A stretch of 64,000 nucleotides of DNA from an uncultured Prevotellaceae bacterium (lineage in GTDB: Bacteria; Bacteroidota; Bacteroidia; Bacteroidales; Bacteroidaceae): NCBI GenBank assembly GCA_900316285.1, contig ONCG01000006.1, positions 1 through 64,000 of the forward strand, in the 5' to 3' direction. A program made the translations under genes and the position numbers. Below the pieces are notes generated by a model. The model saw only the letters and a list, made by a program, of their open reading frames with translations. It had not been told where the DNA came from and searched no databases. This document shows, one piece after another, positions 45,326 through 53,001 of this stretch; positions within the stretch are counted from its first letter, which is position 1; the number at the start of each line of letters is the position of its first letter.

Positions 45326-45542
45326 AGTGGCTTTTCTATCATCTGCAATCCTTTGTTCATCATTCTCGCGCAGAGTTCACGGAGCCGCAGAGTTTTATCT
45401 GTGTAATCCTAGGTTAATCATTCTTGCGCTGAGCCGCAGGGTTTTTCTGAGTAATCTGTGCAATCTGTGGGCAGAAGAGAGTAAGGCGAGTTTTTCTGAG
45501 TAATCCCTAGGTGCGCTGCAGAGCTAAAAACTGCAGTGCATG

Positions 45543-45574
45543 TTTGGTGATATGGTAAATAGTTATTATTTTTG
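45543..45574 (+). promoter_or_regulatory. Promoter of the ECF sigma operon
   Basis: TTTG (45543-45546), 20 bases and TATTTTTG (45567-45574) match the housekeeping consensus, about 105 bases before the ATG at 45679. Confidence 0.78.
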
Positions 45575-45678
45575 CATTCGATATGAATTCTTGGGCATGC
45601 CATTTGACTTTTGCCTCGCTAGTTCGTATTCTATATAGATTGTACTCCTGATAGATGAAGTAAACCTCAAAAAAAGAT

Positions 45679-46233
45679 ATGCCCTCAATCACCGACCAAC
45701 AACTCATCAGCCAATGCCTGGAAGGCAACAAGGATGCCTTCCGACTGCTTGTGCAGGCTCACCAGCGTAGAGTGTTCTCGCTGGCGCTGAAGATGGTGGG
45801 CGACGAAGAAGAGGCGAAAGACGTGGTGCAGGAGACGTTCATCCGCGTGTGGCAGCGACTCGGCGACTACGACACGCAGCGATCTTTCACGACATGGCTC
45901 TATGTCATTGCCTCCCGACTCTGTCTCGACGCATTGCGGAACATGAAGCGCACGTCGCCATTGCCGGCCGATGAGCAAGTGCTGCGCCACTTCGCTGCCG
46001 ATAGCGCTACGCAGCGGCAACTGGAAAACCGCGAGTGGGTGAGCATTGTCAGGACATTGGCCGACGGTCTCAGTCCAAAGCAGCGGCTGGTGTTCACGCT
46101 CAGTCAGCTGGAGGGACTACCATCGCAGGAGGTGGAACAAGTAACCGGTCTTTCGGCCAGTCAGGTGAAGAGCAACCTATATGTGGCCCGGCAGACCATT
46201 CGCGAACGACTTAAAAGATTAGGATATGAATAA
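45679..46233 (+). CDS. ECF-type RNA polymerase sigma factor (sigma-70 family)
   Basis: A 184-residue ECF sigma factor. Region 2 (residues about 20-90) contains FRLLVQAHQRRVFSLALKM, DVVQETFIRVW and FTTWLYVIASRLCLDALR; region 4 (about 125-180) has the helix-turn-helix LPSQEVEQVTGLSASQVKSNLYVARQ. It should direct RNA polymerase to a small regulon and be held by a membrane anti-sigma partner. The stop codon overlaps the next gene by eight bases (46226-46233), so translation is coupled. The next protein is a single-span membrane protein and the third gene encodes a lipoprotein. Confidence 0.95.
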   Translation: MPSITDQQLISQCLEGNKDAFRLLVQAHQRRVFSLALKMVGDEEEAKDVVQETFIRVWQRLGDYDTQRSFTTWLYVIASRLCLDALRNMKRTSPLPADEQVLRHFAADSATQRQLENREWVSIVRTLADGLSPKQRLVFTLSQLEGLPSQEVEQVTGLSASQVKSNLYVARQTIRERLKRLGYE

Positions 46234-46717
46234 GACTGACGAACTCCTCAGCAGACTGCAGGCGCTTGAGCCGCCTGTCATCGACAACCCCGATGAGCTC
46301 ACGGAGCGGATTATGGCTCAGTTGGATGATGGTTCGATGTCTCTGCACAATGGTTCAAGTGAATCCGTAGGGGCAGACTCCCGTGTCTGCCCGAACAGCA
46401 AACAACAACCCAGCCACTCGGGCAGACACGGGGGTCTGCCCCTACATGCAAATGACACCAGGCGGACGCTGTTCCGGGTGCTGCGTGTGGTCACATCGGT
46501 GGCTGCCGTCTGGCTGATAGGACTTTTCTTCTATGTTTACTCGGTTCCGGCTGGGCAGCATCAACAGGTGGCTTCGGCTCCCGCATTGTCGACGGCGGCT
46601 AGCGCCGAACGCTTGCCTGGCACCTTGCAGATTGTGCGTAGCAGTCTTCTGCGATCGCACCAGCCGCAAATCATCAGTTACACCCAACTTAAAAAGCAAA
46701 TGTATGAAAAAGATTAG
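46226..46717 (+). CDS. Single-span membrane protein, likely anti-sigma partner, with REPIN-derived insert
   Basis: A 163-residue protein: a short cytoplasmic-type N-terminus (DELTERIMAQLDDG), a hydrophobic segment at about 91-110 (VVTSVAAVWLIGLFFYVYSV), and an outer part of about 50 residues. Overlap with the sigma gene suggests an anti-sigma factor, but no zinc-binding or FecR motif is visible, so this is inference. Residues about 48-74 are translated from a palindromic repeat (46367-46445) also found between genes at 58829-58936; the repeat keeps the frame open. The tail of the gene overlaps the next by 14 bases. Without the insert the N-terminus would run straight to the membrane span. Confidence 0.82.
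   Translation: MNKTDELLSRLQALEPPVIDNPDELTERIMAQLDDGSMSLHNGSSESVGADSRVCPNSKQQPSHSGRHGGLPLHANDTRRTLFRVLRVVTSVAAVWLIGLFFYVYSVPAGQHQQVASAPALSTAASAERLPGTLQIVRSSLLRSHQPQIISYTQLKKQMYEKD
46367..46445. repeat. REPIN-like palindromic repeat, class B, copy 1, inside a coding sequence
   Basis: Arms of 28 bases (46367-46394 and 46418-46445) are complementary with one mismatch and start GTAGGGGCAGAC. Each contains GGGCAGAC ... GTCTGCCC. The spacer is only 23 bases. All of it lies within the gene at 46226. Confidence 0.9.
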
Positions 46718-47777
46718 TTTCTGCCTGCTGTTCGCCTCGTTGCTGCTGATGGTAGGCTGTGGCACTGATAACGTACGAATGAACACCATCGTGAATGCCG
46801 ATGGAACGTGCAAACGTGAGGTGAGCTATAGTAATGTGATGTCGCAGCACGACCGCGACTCGCTCTGGGGGAAAGGCAAAGTGCAGTGGTCGCAACCCCT
46901 GCCCGCCATTCTGAACATCGACGCTTTCTCGAGCAGTCATACGGATGTGGGCGAAGGTGACACGGTGACGACGACGTTCTGGCGTGAGTTCGACAACGTC
47001 GCGCAGATGTCGGCAGAGATTCCGCTGCAGCTCGGCAATCGTCGCCTGCAGACACATGCCGCGTTGGAGAAGCGCTTCCGCTGGTTCTACACCGAATACA
47101 CGTTCACCGAGACCTTTGCCTGTGTGGGCGATACATTCGAGTTGTCACCCGCTGACTATGCCGATAAGGACGTGCTGAGCTACTGGTTCACGGGCCAGCC
47201 GAACATCATGGAAGGGCTTAGCGGCTCAGAAGTGAAGGCGAAACTCGACGACATTGAGCCGAAACTCACGAAGTGGCTGATCGACAATCAGTTCAAAACC
47301 ATCTTCGACTTCATCATCGCTCACTACGATTCCATCGTCCGCCCGCCCGTCAGCAAGGAACGCTTTGTAGCGCTGCACGACTCGCTGGCAGCCTTTGTGC
47401 TCAAAGGCAACGAGGATGTACTGGGCATTGTTCCTAGCGATAAGCTACAGCAGTTCTTCCACTCCAATGCCTACGACATGTTCTTCGATGAGCAAACGCC
47501 GCTGGGACGCGAACTCACGAACATCTATCTCTCGAAGATGAACATCTTCTGGTTCTCCGTTCCCTACACGCTGCAGATGCCAGGCACCGTCATTGATGCC
47601 GGCACGGGCCTCTGTCGCGACAACGTAATTGTCTACGCGCTTACGGGCGAACGCCTTGTTCCCCACGACTACGTCATCACAGCAACTTCGCGTGTCACCC
47701 ATATGTGGGCCTATGTGCTGAGCCTACTGGTTATCCTCGCCGCCATCTGGTTGCTCTTTTCCTTTAAAAAAACATGA
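46704..47777 (+). CDS. Lipoprotein with C-terminal membrane segment, third gene of the ECF sigma operon
   Basis: The 357-residue protein begins with a lipoprotein signal (MKKISFCLLFASLLLMVGC, Cys19, then GTDNVRMN). The ATG at 46704 is chosen because it starts this signal and overlaps the preceding gene by 14 bases; the longer frame upstream has none. The middle has no recognised domain. The C-terminus (HMWAYVLSLLVILAAIWLLF) looks like a transmembrane helix, so the protein may be anchored at both ends. Context suggests the signalling or target side of the sigma/anti-sigma system, but this is inference. Confidence 0.85.
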   Translation: MKKISFCLLFASLLLMVGCGTDNVRMNTIVNADGTCKREVSYSNVMSQHDRDSLWGKGKVQWSQPLPAILNIDAFSSSHTDVGEGDTVTTTFWREFDNVAQMSAEIPLQLGNRRLQTHAALEKRFRWFYTEYTFTETFACVGDTFELSPADYADKDVLSYWFTGQPNIMEGLSGSEVKAKLDDIEPKLTKWLIDNQFKTIFDFIIAHYDSIVRPPVSKERFVALHDSLAAFVLKGNEDVLGIVPSDKLQQFFHSNAYDMFFDEQTPLGRELTNIYLSKMNIFWFSVPYTLQMPGTVIDAGTGLCRDNVIVYALTGERLVPHDYVITATSRVTHMWAYVLSLLVILAAIWLLFSFKKT

Positions 47778-47870
47778 AAGAGAAGCCGCAACTTGGTAAG
47801 GAGAAACACAACTTCTGAATGATAAAGATTATTAAATAAAAGGCTTTTTTCTCAACTACTATTAAACGGA

Positions 47871-47902
47871 TTTGGAACTATTTACTTAATGTACTATCTT
47901 TG
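47871..47902 (+). promoter_or_regulatory. Promoter of the BlaI/M56 operon
   Basis: TTTG (47871-47874), 20 bases and TATCTTTG (47895-47902), 46 bases before the ATG at 47948. Confidence 0.85.
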
Positions 47903-47921
47903 CAGTACTAAATTTATAGTA
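47891..47921 (+). promoter_or_regulatory. Probable BlaI-family operators overlapping the promoter
   Basis: Two inverted repeats overlap: GTACT-N8-AGTAC (47891-47908), over the -7 box, and TACTA-N6-TAGTA (47906-47921), at the likely transcription start. BlaI/MecI repressors bind dyads of TACA/TGTA or TACTA type near their own promoter. Autorepression by the product of the next gene fits. Confidence 0.65.
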
Positions 47922-47947
47922 TAATACGTTTAATTATAGAAAAAGGT

Positions 47948-48316
47948 ATGAAGGAAGAAAGAAGCAAGTCGCTTACCAAGGCGGAATTGAACTTGATGAA
48001 CATCCTTTGGGACAAGGGAAAAGCAACGGTGAATGAACTCGTTGAGGCATTGCCTGAGCCAAAGCCAGCCTACACCACCGTGCTCACCGTCATGCAGGTG
48101 CTGACCAAGAAACAAGTATTGACTTTCGAGAAGCAGGGAAAGGCCAATGTCTATATCCCGTTGCTCTCTCGTGAGGAGTATCTCAACAACTTCATGGACG
48201 AGACGCGCGACAGCTTGTTCAAAGGTTCAGTGAAATCGTTCCTCTCGTTCTTCGCCAAGCACGAGAAGATCAGCAAGCAGGAACTGGAAGAGATCCTGAA
48301 GGAGATGAACGAGTGA
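47948..48316 (+). CDS. BlaI/MecI/CopY-family transcriptional repressor
   Basis: A 122-residue winged-helix repressor: SLTKAELNLMNILWDKGKATVNELVEALP in the N-terminal helices, TTVLTVMQVLTKKQVLT as recognition helix region, and a C-terminal dimer/protease-site region. In the family, an M56 sensor cuts the repressor to release it from its operator. The M56 gene follows 27 bases downstream and the two dyads upstream are suitable operators. The ligand of this pair is unknown; beta-lactam resistance is not implied because no penicillinase is nearby. Confidence 0.94.
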   Translation: MKEERSKSLTKAELNLMNILWDKGKATVNELVEALPEPKPAYTTVLTVMQVLTKKQVLTFEKQGKANVYIPLLSREEYLNNFMDETRDSLFKGSVKSFLSFFAKHEKISKQELEEILKEMNE

Positions 48317-48343
48317 TGTCGTCTGAAACCATGATATTAATAA

Positions 48344-50659
48344 ATGCGAATTATGAACGAGATATTGATTATCATTGGTAAGCTGATTGCATCTTCGGCA
48401 TTGCTGTATGCTTTCTATTGGCTGGTATTGCGCAACCGCGCCAGCTATACGTTAGCTCGCGCCTATCTGCTGTTCATTCCCTTTGTCAGTATCATCATGA
48501 GCGGACTGACTCTGAAGGTGCTGCCAAGCAATTTGTCGATGGAAACGATTACCAACAACGCTGCTCCAAAGAGCGAGACGACGAATGCCTACACGTTGGT
48601 ATATAATGGTAAATACAAGGTTCTGCAAAAGGTTCATCAAAAGGAACTCGACGAAATCAGTCTTGAGCAGAATCAGGAACAGGCAGAAGGGGAAACGGCT
48701 CCCTTCTGGGGAGAGGACACGGGAAAGACTTTTCTGCTATTGCTCTGGGGCATTATCGCATTAGTGCTGGTGGCCATCGCCCTCAACAACATCGGTTGCC
48801 TCTACCTGATGAGCCGTCGGATGGCATCGCAGACCACACCCGAGGGATTCAGGTTGATTCGTTCACCACAAGTGCCTGCACCCTGCTCGTTCGCCAAGAC
48901 GGTCTTCATGCCTACTAATCTTGGTGACGGCAAGGAAGATCTGATACTCCGTCATGAAAAGGCGCACATCCGTCACGCCCACTTCATCGATGTATGGGTG
49001 ATGGAACTGATGACACGCCTGTTGTGGTTCAATCCCATCCTATGGCTGACACGCAACGAACTACGCAACGTACACGAGTTTGAAGCTGATCACGATGTAG
49101 TGTCGTCGGGTTGCGACATGGGGGTCTATCAGACGTTGTTGTTGGCACAGGTGATGGATAACGGCAGCTACTATGCCAACGGTTTCAACCATTCGTTCAT
49201 CCGTCGCCGCTTTGTCGAGATGAAACGCTCCACGGCGGGCACGCTGGGCCGACTGGGTAAGTTTGGCTTGTGCCTTTGGGTAGTGGCGCTCTTCTGTGGG
49301 TTCACGTTTGCCGAGCGCGATGCTGGAGCGGTCAAAATGGCTATGCCTGAACTCAGCGAGCCGCAGATGTTTGTCATTGAGGGCAAAGTTGGAGAGGATG
49401 CACATGCAGAAAAGAACTTCAACATCTATCTGGCTGATGATTATATGCACATTGACGGAAAGAAGCCTATTGCAACCGTGCCTGTTGTAGATGGAAAGTT
49501 CCGCTACGAGATTCCTCTTACGAAGATGACGGCAGGGCGATTGCAGAGCACACGCAAGGGCTCTCCGGCTACAGACTTCTTCTTTGTGCCTGGCGATACG
49601 GTGCATCTCTTTGTCTTCAGTGATTTTAATCAACTTGTGCCTGCTTACAGTTATTTGCGGAAAGCAGCACGCAGCATCATCGCACTACGCAACGCTACCA
49701 ACTGGGAGTCGCCTCATCTGCCAGTGGTGAAAGGCAAGAAGTGGGAAGAGGTGACCAGTCTGACGTTAGGATATCCGCAAATATCCGTGAAGGAAGTCAT
49801 CTTCGGCAAGAATGAAACCGTGCTCCGCATCGTGGGGGACCTTTATGCCACGGATATGAACATCCGCAAGGACTCCTACCTCACCGACGGCAAAGGCGGC
49901 AAATACAACCTGCGCCGTGTGCTTTATGGAGACGTTGACAAAGACAACAGTACTGATGTCCGCGTCTTCGGCGGCTATTACGCTTTCGACCCCGTACCCG
50001 AGGATGTGGAAGAACTGAACTTCATGGCAATCAGTCAGACAAGACAAGACTCGATTGATATGAATGGCCCCAGCATCTTCCATATCAAGAGAGCCCCAAA
50101 GAGAGATCCACAACAGCCTAATTTCCAGATGGACATTACGGTATCGCAAGGCATCGGTGACTCAGGCTATCTGATTGAACTCATAGACGAACCTACTGGG
50201 CACATTCACCAGATTGCCGACATTCCCGTCGTTGACAGGAAGTGCTCGTTCGCCACCCATGTCGATGAGCCCACGATGTCACACATCACCGCCACCTTCC
50301 CCGACGGCTCTATCTGCTCGGCCTCTGTCTGGTTCCCCTTCGTACCCGGTGAGCATGCAACGGTGAAGGTTATGAATGGCACGTTCGACCTCACGGGTTC
50401 TGCATTTTATAAGCAGTGGTCAGATGCTGACGAACTTGAAGAGAATGCCAAGAAACATCACAAGCCAGAAGAAACCCAAATCCTACTTCTTGACTATCTG
50501 AAGAAGCATGTTTCGGAAGAGGGCTGCGTCATGCGTTACTGGCAATATGAAGTGTTGCCTCGTGAAGAAATGCTGAGAATCATTCCCTACAAGATAAAGA
50601 ACGGCCGCTTCAAGAAATTCTTCGAAGATAGCGAACACCAAATATCACGGATATCATGA
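48344..50659 (+). CDS. M56-family (BlaR1-like) membrane metallopeptidase with a long outer domain
   Basis: A 771-residue sensor-peptidase (start could be the ATG at 48353). Four hydrophobic segments are seen (about residues 4-30, 36-55, 124-155 and 305-325). The zinc motif HEKAH is at residues 205-209 (RHEKAHIRHAH), with NVHEFEADHDV supplying the third ligand. After the last helix lies an unusually long extracytoplasmic region of about 445 residues with two parts. The second part (about 585-750: TVSQGIGDSGYLIE ... FPDGSICSA ... EEGCVMRYWQYE) is a paralogue of the secreted protein encoded next. The family cleaves BlaI-type repressors after sensing a signal outside the membrane. Confidence 0.92.
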   Translation: MRIMNEILIIIGKLIASSALLYAFYWLVLRNRASYTLARAYLLFIPFVSIIMSGLTLKVLPSNLSMETITNNAAPKSETTNAYTLVYNGKYKVLQKVHQKELDEISLEQNQEQAEGETAPFWGEDTGKTFLLLLWGIIALVLVAIALNNIGCLYLMSRRMASQTTPEGFRLIRSPQVPAPCSFAKTVFMPTNLGDGKEDLILRHEKAHIRHAHFIDVWVMELMTRLLWFNPILWLTRNELRNVHEFEADHDVVSSGCDMGVYQTLLLAQVMDNGSYYANGFNHSFIRRRFVEMKRSTAGTLGRLGKFGLCLWVVALFCGFTFAERDAGAVKMAMPELSEPQMFVIEGKVGEDAHAEKNFNIYLADDYMHIDGKKPIATVPVVDGKFRYEIPLTKMTAGRLQSTRKGSPATDFFFVPGDTVHLFVFSDFNQLVPAYSYLRKAARSIIALRNATNWESPHLPVVKGKKWEEVTSLTLGYPQISVKEVIFGKNETVLRIVGDLYATDMNIRKDSYLTDGKGGKYNLRRVLYGDVDKDNSTDVRVFGGYYAFDPVPEDVEELNFMAISQTRQDSIDMNGPSIFHIKRAPKRDPQQPNFQMDITVSQGIGDSGYLIELIDEPTGHIHQIADIPVVDRKCSFATHVDEPTMSHITATFPDGSICSASVWFPFVPGEHATVKVMNGTFDLTGSAFYKQWSDADELEENAKKHHKPEETQILLLDYLKKHVSEEGCVMRYWQYEVLPREEMLRIIPYKIKNGRFKKFFEDSEHQISRIS

Positions 50660-50696
50660 TTGAATAACAAATAAACAAATTAAATACTTTATTATT

Positions 50697-51551
50697 ATGA
50701 CTCATAGAATCATCAGTCTTATGCTGCTCTTTTGCGGCTTGACTTTCACAGAGATCTTAGCACAAGAAAACAATTTCAGCATCAGCGTAAAGGTAACGCA
50801 AGGCATTGAAGATGCGGGCTATCTCGTTCATATCTTTAACAGTGATAAGACACAACGTAGGTTCGTTGACAAGATTACCGTCAACGACAAGCGTACCTCG
50901 TTCGAGACTCATATTGACGAACCTTTGGTTGGCGACCTGACTGCTATCTTCCCCGACGGCGCAGTCTGCTCGGCTTGCGTACGCTTTCCCTTTGTACCAG
51001 GCGAGCAGGCTCAGGTAAAAGTGAAGAACGGTACGTTTGAACTTTCTGGCTCAAAGTTCTATCAAGAATGGAGCGATGCCGATGAACTGGAGGAGAATGC
51101 CCGAAAGTATTACAAGCAGTGGGAGACGGATTCCATCATCCTCAACTATCTGAAAAAGCACGCTTCTGAAGAGGGTTGCGTGATGCGCTACTGGCAATAC
51201 GAGATTCTACCCCGTCCCGTCATCCTCGGCATCATCCCTGAATCAATGAAGAACGGTCGTTTCAAACGATTCTTCGACGGATACCAGCCACAGGAGGATA
51301 TTTCCACATTCAAGGCTTCAGAAGCATTTGGTGCTATTGACAGCCTTGATACTATTGACAGCCTCGAAGAGGCAGATGTCGATGCTGATTTTCCCTCCCT
51401 GCCCGACATTTCTTTCTCACTCGATTCTTCCTCCCTTAAGAATGCTCCGAAACAGATGAAAGCCATGAAGAAATACATGAAATCAATGGAGAAGTACTTG
51501 AAGGAAATGGAGAAATACGCGAAGGAAATGAAAAAGATAAAACACTCGTGA
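50697..51551 (+). CDS. Secreted stand-alone copy of the M56 protein's outer domain, with coiled-coil tail
   Basis: A 284-residue protein with signal peptide (cleavage near TEILAQ). Residues about 28-185 parallel the C-terminal part of the M56 protein: SVKVTQGIEDAGYLVH, FPDGAVCSACVRFPFVPGE, QEWSDADELEENARK and SEEGCVMRYWQYE all have direct counterparts there. The last 40 residues repeat a seven-residue MKKYMKS/MEKYLKE pattern and should form a coiled coil that could oligomerise the protein. The gene is 37 bases downstream, so it probably belongs to the operon. It may compete for, or deliver, the ligand of the sensor. That is inference; the family is not known to me. Confidence 0.85.
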   Translation: MTHRIISLMLLFCGLTFTEILAQENNFSISVKVTQGIEDAGYLVHIFNSDKTQRRFVDKITVNDKRTSFETHIDEPLVGDLTAIFPDGAVCSACVRFPFVPGEQAQVKVKNGTFELSGSKFYQEWSDADELEENARKYYKQWETDSIILNYLKKHASEEGCVMRYWQYEILPRPVILGIIPESMKNGRFKRFFDGYQPQEDISTFKASEAFGAIDSLDTIDSLEEADVDADFPSLPDISFSLDSSSLKNAPKQMKAMKKYMKSMEKYLKEMEKYAKEMKKIKHS

Positions 51552-51671
51552 TAATAACAGAGAGAATATTAGTTTGTAAGTTTTCTTAATATACCCGGGT
51601 GGAGGCATGGGACGCAGTGATGCGACCCGTGCCTCTTGTCTTTTTTGCTTCTTAGTCTCTTAGTTTCTTTG

Positions 51672-52697
51672 TCAGCGTGTGCAAATGTTGGTGCGCTTCG
51701 TGAACTCGATGATTTCGGGAATGTAGCCGAAGGCCAGGCCTGTCACGGTATCGGCACATCCGTAATAGACCGCTATGCGACCAGTCTCTGGGTCGTGGAG
51801 TGCTGCACAGGGGAAGCAAACGTTGGGCACGTCGCCCACACACTCGTAGAGCTCGCGCGGCGAGATGAGGTAGGGACCCGAACGGGCGATGACACGCCAC
51901 GGCTCATCAAGATCGAGCAATGCCGAGCCGAAGGCGTAGACGTAGCCGTTGCAAGAATGCAACACACCGTGATGGAAGATGAGCCAGCCCTCGCTGGTCT
52001 CGATGGGCGTGGGACCAGCGCCGACCTTCATACATTGCCATGCACTCTCCTCGAAGGCAGCAGGCGACATCACATGGCGATGATGTCCCCAGAACTCCAT
52101 GTCGGGCGACTCGCTGTAGAAGATATCTCCAAAGGCCGTATGACCGGTGTCGCTGGGCCGGCTGAGCATAGCATAGCGGGCCTCATCTCGGCCTTTCCCC
52201 GTAGAGTTAATCTTTCGTGGGAAGAGCACGCCGTTGCGGTTGTACGGCAGGAAAGCGTTCTCCACCTGATGGAACGTCTTGAAATCCTGAGTCCAAGCCA
52301 TGCCAATGGTAGGTCCGTAGTAGCCGTTGCACCAGGTCACCCACCAGCGGTCGTCGATGCGGCAGACGCGTGGGTCGTAGCCATAGACCCACTCGCCAAT
52401 TTCCTTGTTATCGCACTCGAACTTCAGCGTTTCCTCGTTGATGTTCCAATTCAGTCCGTCGTCGCTGAAGCCAACGTGGAGTGTCATGCGGCGGTTGGTG
52501 TCATCGCAGCGGAACACGCCGGCAAAGCCATTGCCGAAGGGTACGACGGCACTGTTGAAAATACTGTTCGACGTCGGCAACAAGTCGCGACGGATGACGG
52601 GATTCTTACTATAGCGCCACAAGGGAGCCTCGCAGCCTGCCGGCCGCTCCTCCCAAGGCATGTTGGGCAATGGTTGCCCTTGGATGGTTATGTTCAT
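51672..52697 (-). CDS. GH130 family glycoside phosphorylase (mannoside phosphorylase type)
   Basis: The 341-residue protein is a GH130 enzyme, a five-bladed propeller that phosphorolyses beta-mannosides to mannose-1-phosphate. Landmarks are [46 protein letters not shown] and [19 protein letters not shown] start at the ATG at 52697; the frame upstream would translate only the hairpin array and a palindromic element. There is no signal peptide, so it is cytoplasmic, acting on imported mannosides. With the GH92 and GH125 genes on the same strand this forms a mannan/N-glycan group. A hairpin array starts directly in front of the start codon. Confidence 0.92.
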   Translation of the reverse strand: MNITIQGQPLPNMPWEERPAGCEAPLWRYSKNPVIRRDLLPTSNSIFNSAVVPFGNGFAGVFRCDDTNRRMTLHVGFSDDGLNWNINEETLKFECDNKEIGEWVYGYDPRVCRIDDRWWVTWCNGYYGPTIGMAWTQDFKTFHQVENAFLPYNRNGVLFPRKINSTGKGRDEARYAMLSRPSDTGHTAFGDIFYSESPDMEFWGHHRHVMSPAAFEESAWQCMKVGAGPTPIETSEGWLIFHHGVLHSCNGYVYAFGSALLDLDEPWRVIARSGPYLISPRELYECVGDVPNVCFPCAALHDPETGRIAVYYGCADTVTGLAFGYIPEIIEFTKRTNICTR

Positions 52698-52699
52698 AG

Positions 52700-52825
52700 T
52701 GTTCAATGCGCCTGTGGCGCGGTTCAAGATGCTGCTTCGCAGCGGTTCAAATGGTTCAATGCGCCTGTCGGCGCGGTTCAATGCAGCAGAGCTGCGGTTC
52801 AAGGGGTTTAATGTGCTTCGTGGTA
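52700..52825. repeat. Hairpin array with constant GTTCAATG linker, copy 1
   Basis: Units: GTTCAAT + GCGCCTGTGGCGC; GTTCAAGA + TGCTGCTTCGCAGC; GTTCAAATGGTTCAAT + GCGCCTGTCGGCGC; GTTCAAT + GCAGCAGAGCTGC; GTTCAAGGGGTTTAAT + GTGCTTCGTGG. The linker is constant while the stem changes on both sides together, so base pairing and not sequence is kept. It begins two bases before the GH130 start codon on the minus strand. Confidence 0.85.
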
Positions 52826-52827
52826 AA

Positions 52828-52942
52828 ATGTAGGGACGCGACGTGTCGCGTTCTTGGAGAGGAAAAGCAAAAACACATAGCGCAGAAAAGGGACGGTTTG
52901 TCCAAACTTGCTCCAACAACGCGGCACGCCGCGTCCCTACAT
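52828..52942. repeat. REPIN-like palindromic repeat, class A, copy 2
   Basis: Left arm ATGTAGGGACGCGACGTGTCGCG and right arm ending CACGCCGCGTCCCTACAT are complementary with a few differences (GACGTGTC against GGCGTGCC). The arms also match 10212-10322. Spacer about 60 bases, unrelated to that of copy 1. Confidence 0.85.
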
Positions 52943-52967
52943 TGGCAAATGGCATCCCATGGTTTTG

Positions 52968-53001
52968 CCCCCTCCCTATTGGGGAGGGTTGGGGTGGGGC
53001 T
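52968..53001. repeat. Single palindromic repeat, class E, copy 1
   Basis: CCCTCCC-TATT-GGGGAGGG followed by TTGGGGTGGGGCT, abutting the GH125 stop codon at 53002-53004. A close copy is inside prmC at 63202-63233. Confidence 0.75.

Larger units (their letters stand above)
44718..45542. other. Gene-free, repeat-dense region
   Basis: No gene is supported. It contains a class C palindromic element (44770-44952), the 22-bp array (44990-45325), and three imperfect copies of a 'GCAGRGTTTTTCTGAGTAATC' sentence (about 45385, 45435 and 45490). Short frames such as 44903-45088 translate only repeats. Confidence 0.8.
52698..53001. other. Gene-free stretch between GH130 and GH125, entirely repeats
   Basis: The 304 bases contain the GTTCAATG-hairpin array (52700-52825), a class A palindromic element (52828-52942) and a class E palindrome (52968-53001). 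No promoter box was found, so GH130 may be transcribed from upstream or from an unrecognised promoter. Confidence 0.8.

Noticed and set aside
47948-51551. Beta-lactam resistance operon
   Set aside because: The BlaI/M56 regulators are present but no penicillinase or altered transpeptidase gene is adjacent, and the sensor's outer part is not a penicillin-binding domain by its motifs.
51636-52811. Open frame on the plus strand (391 codons)
   Set aside because: Opposite the GH130 gene, which has recognisable family motifs.
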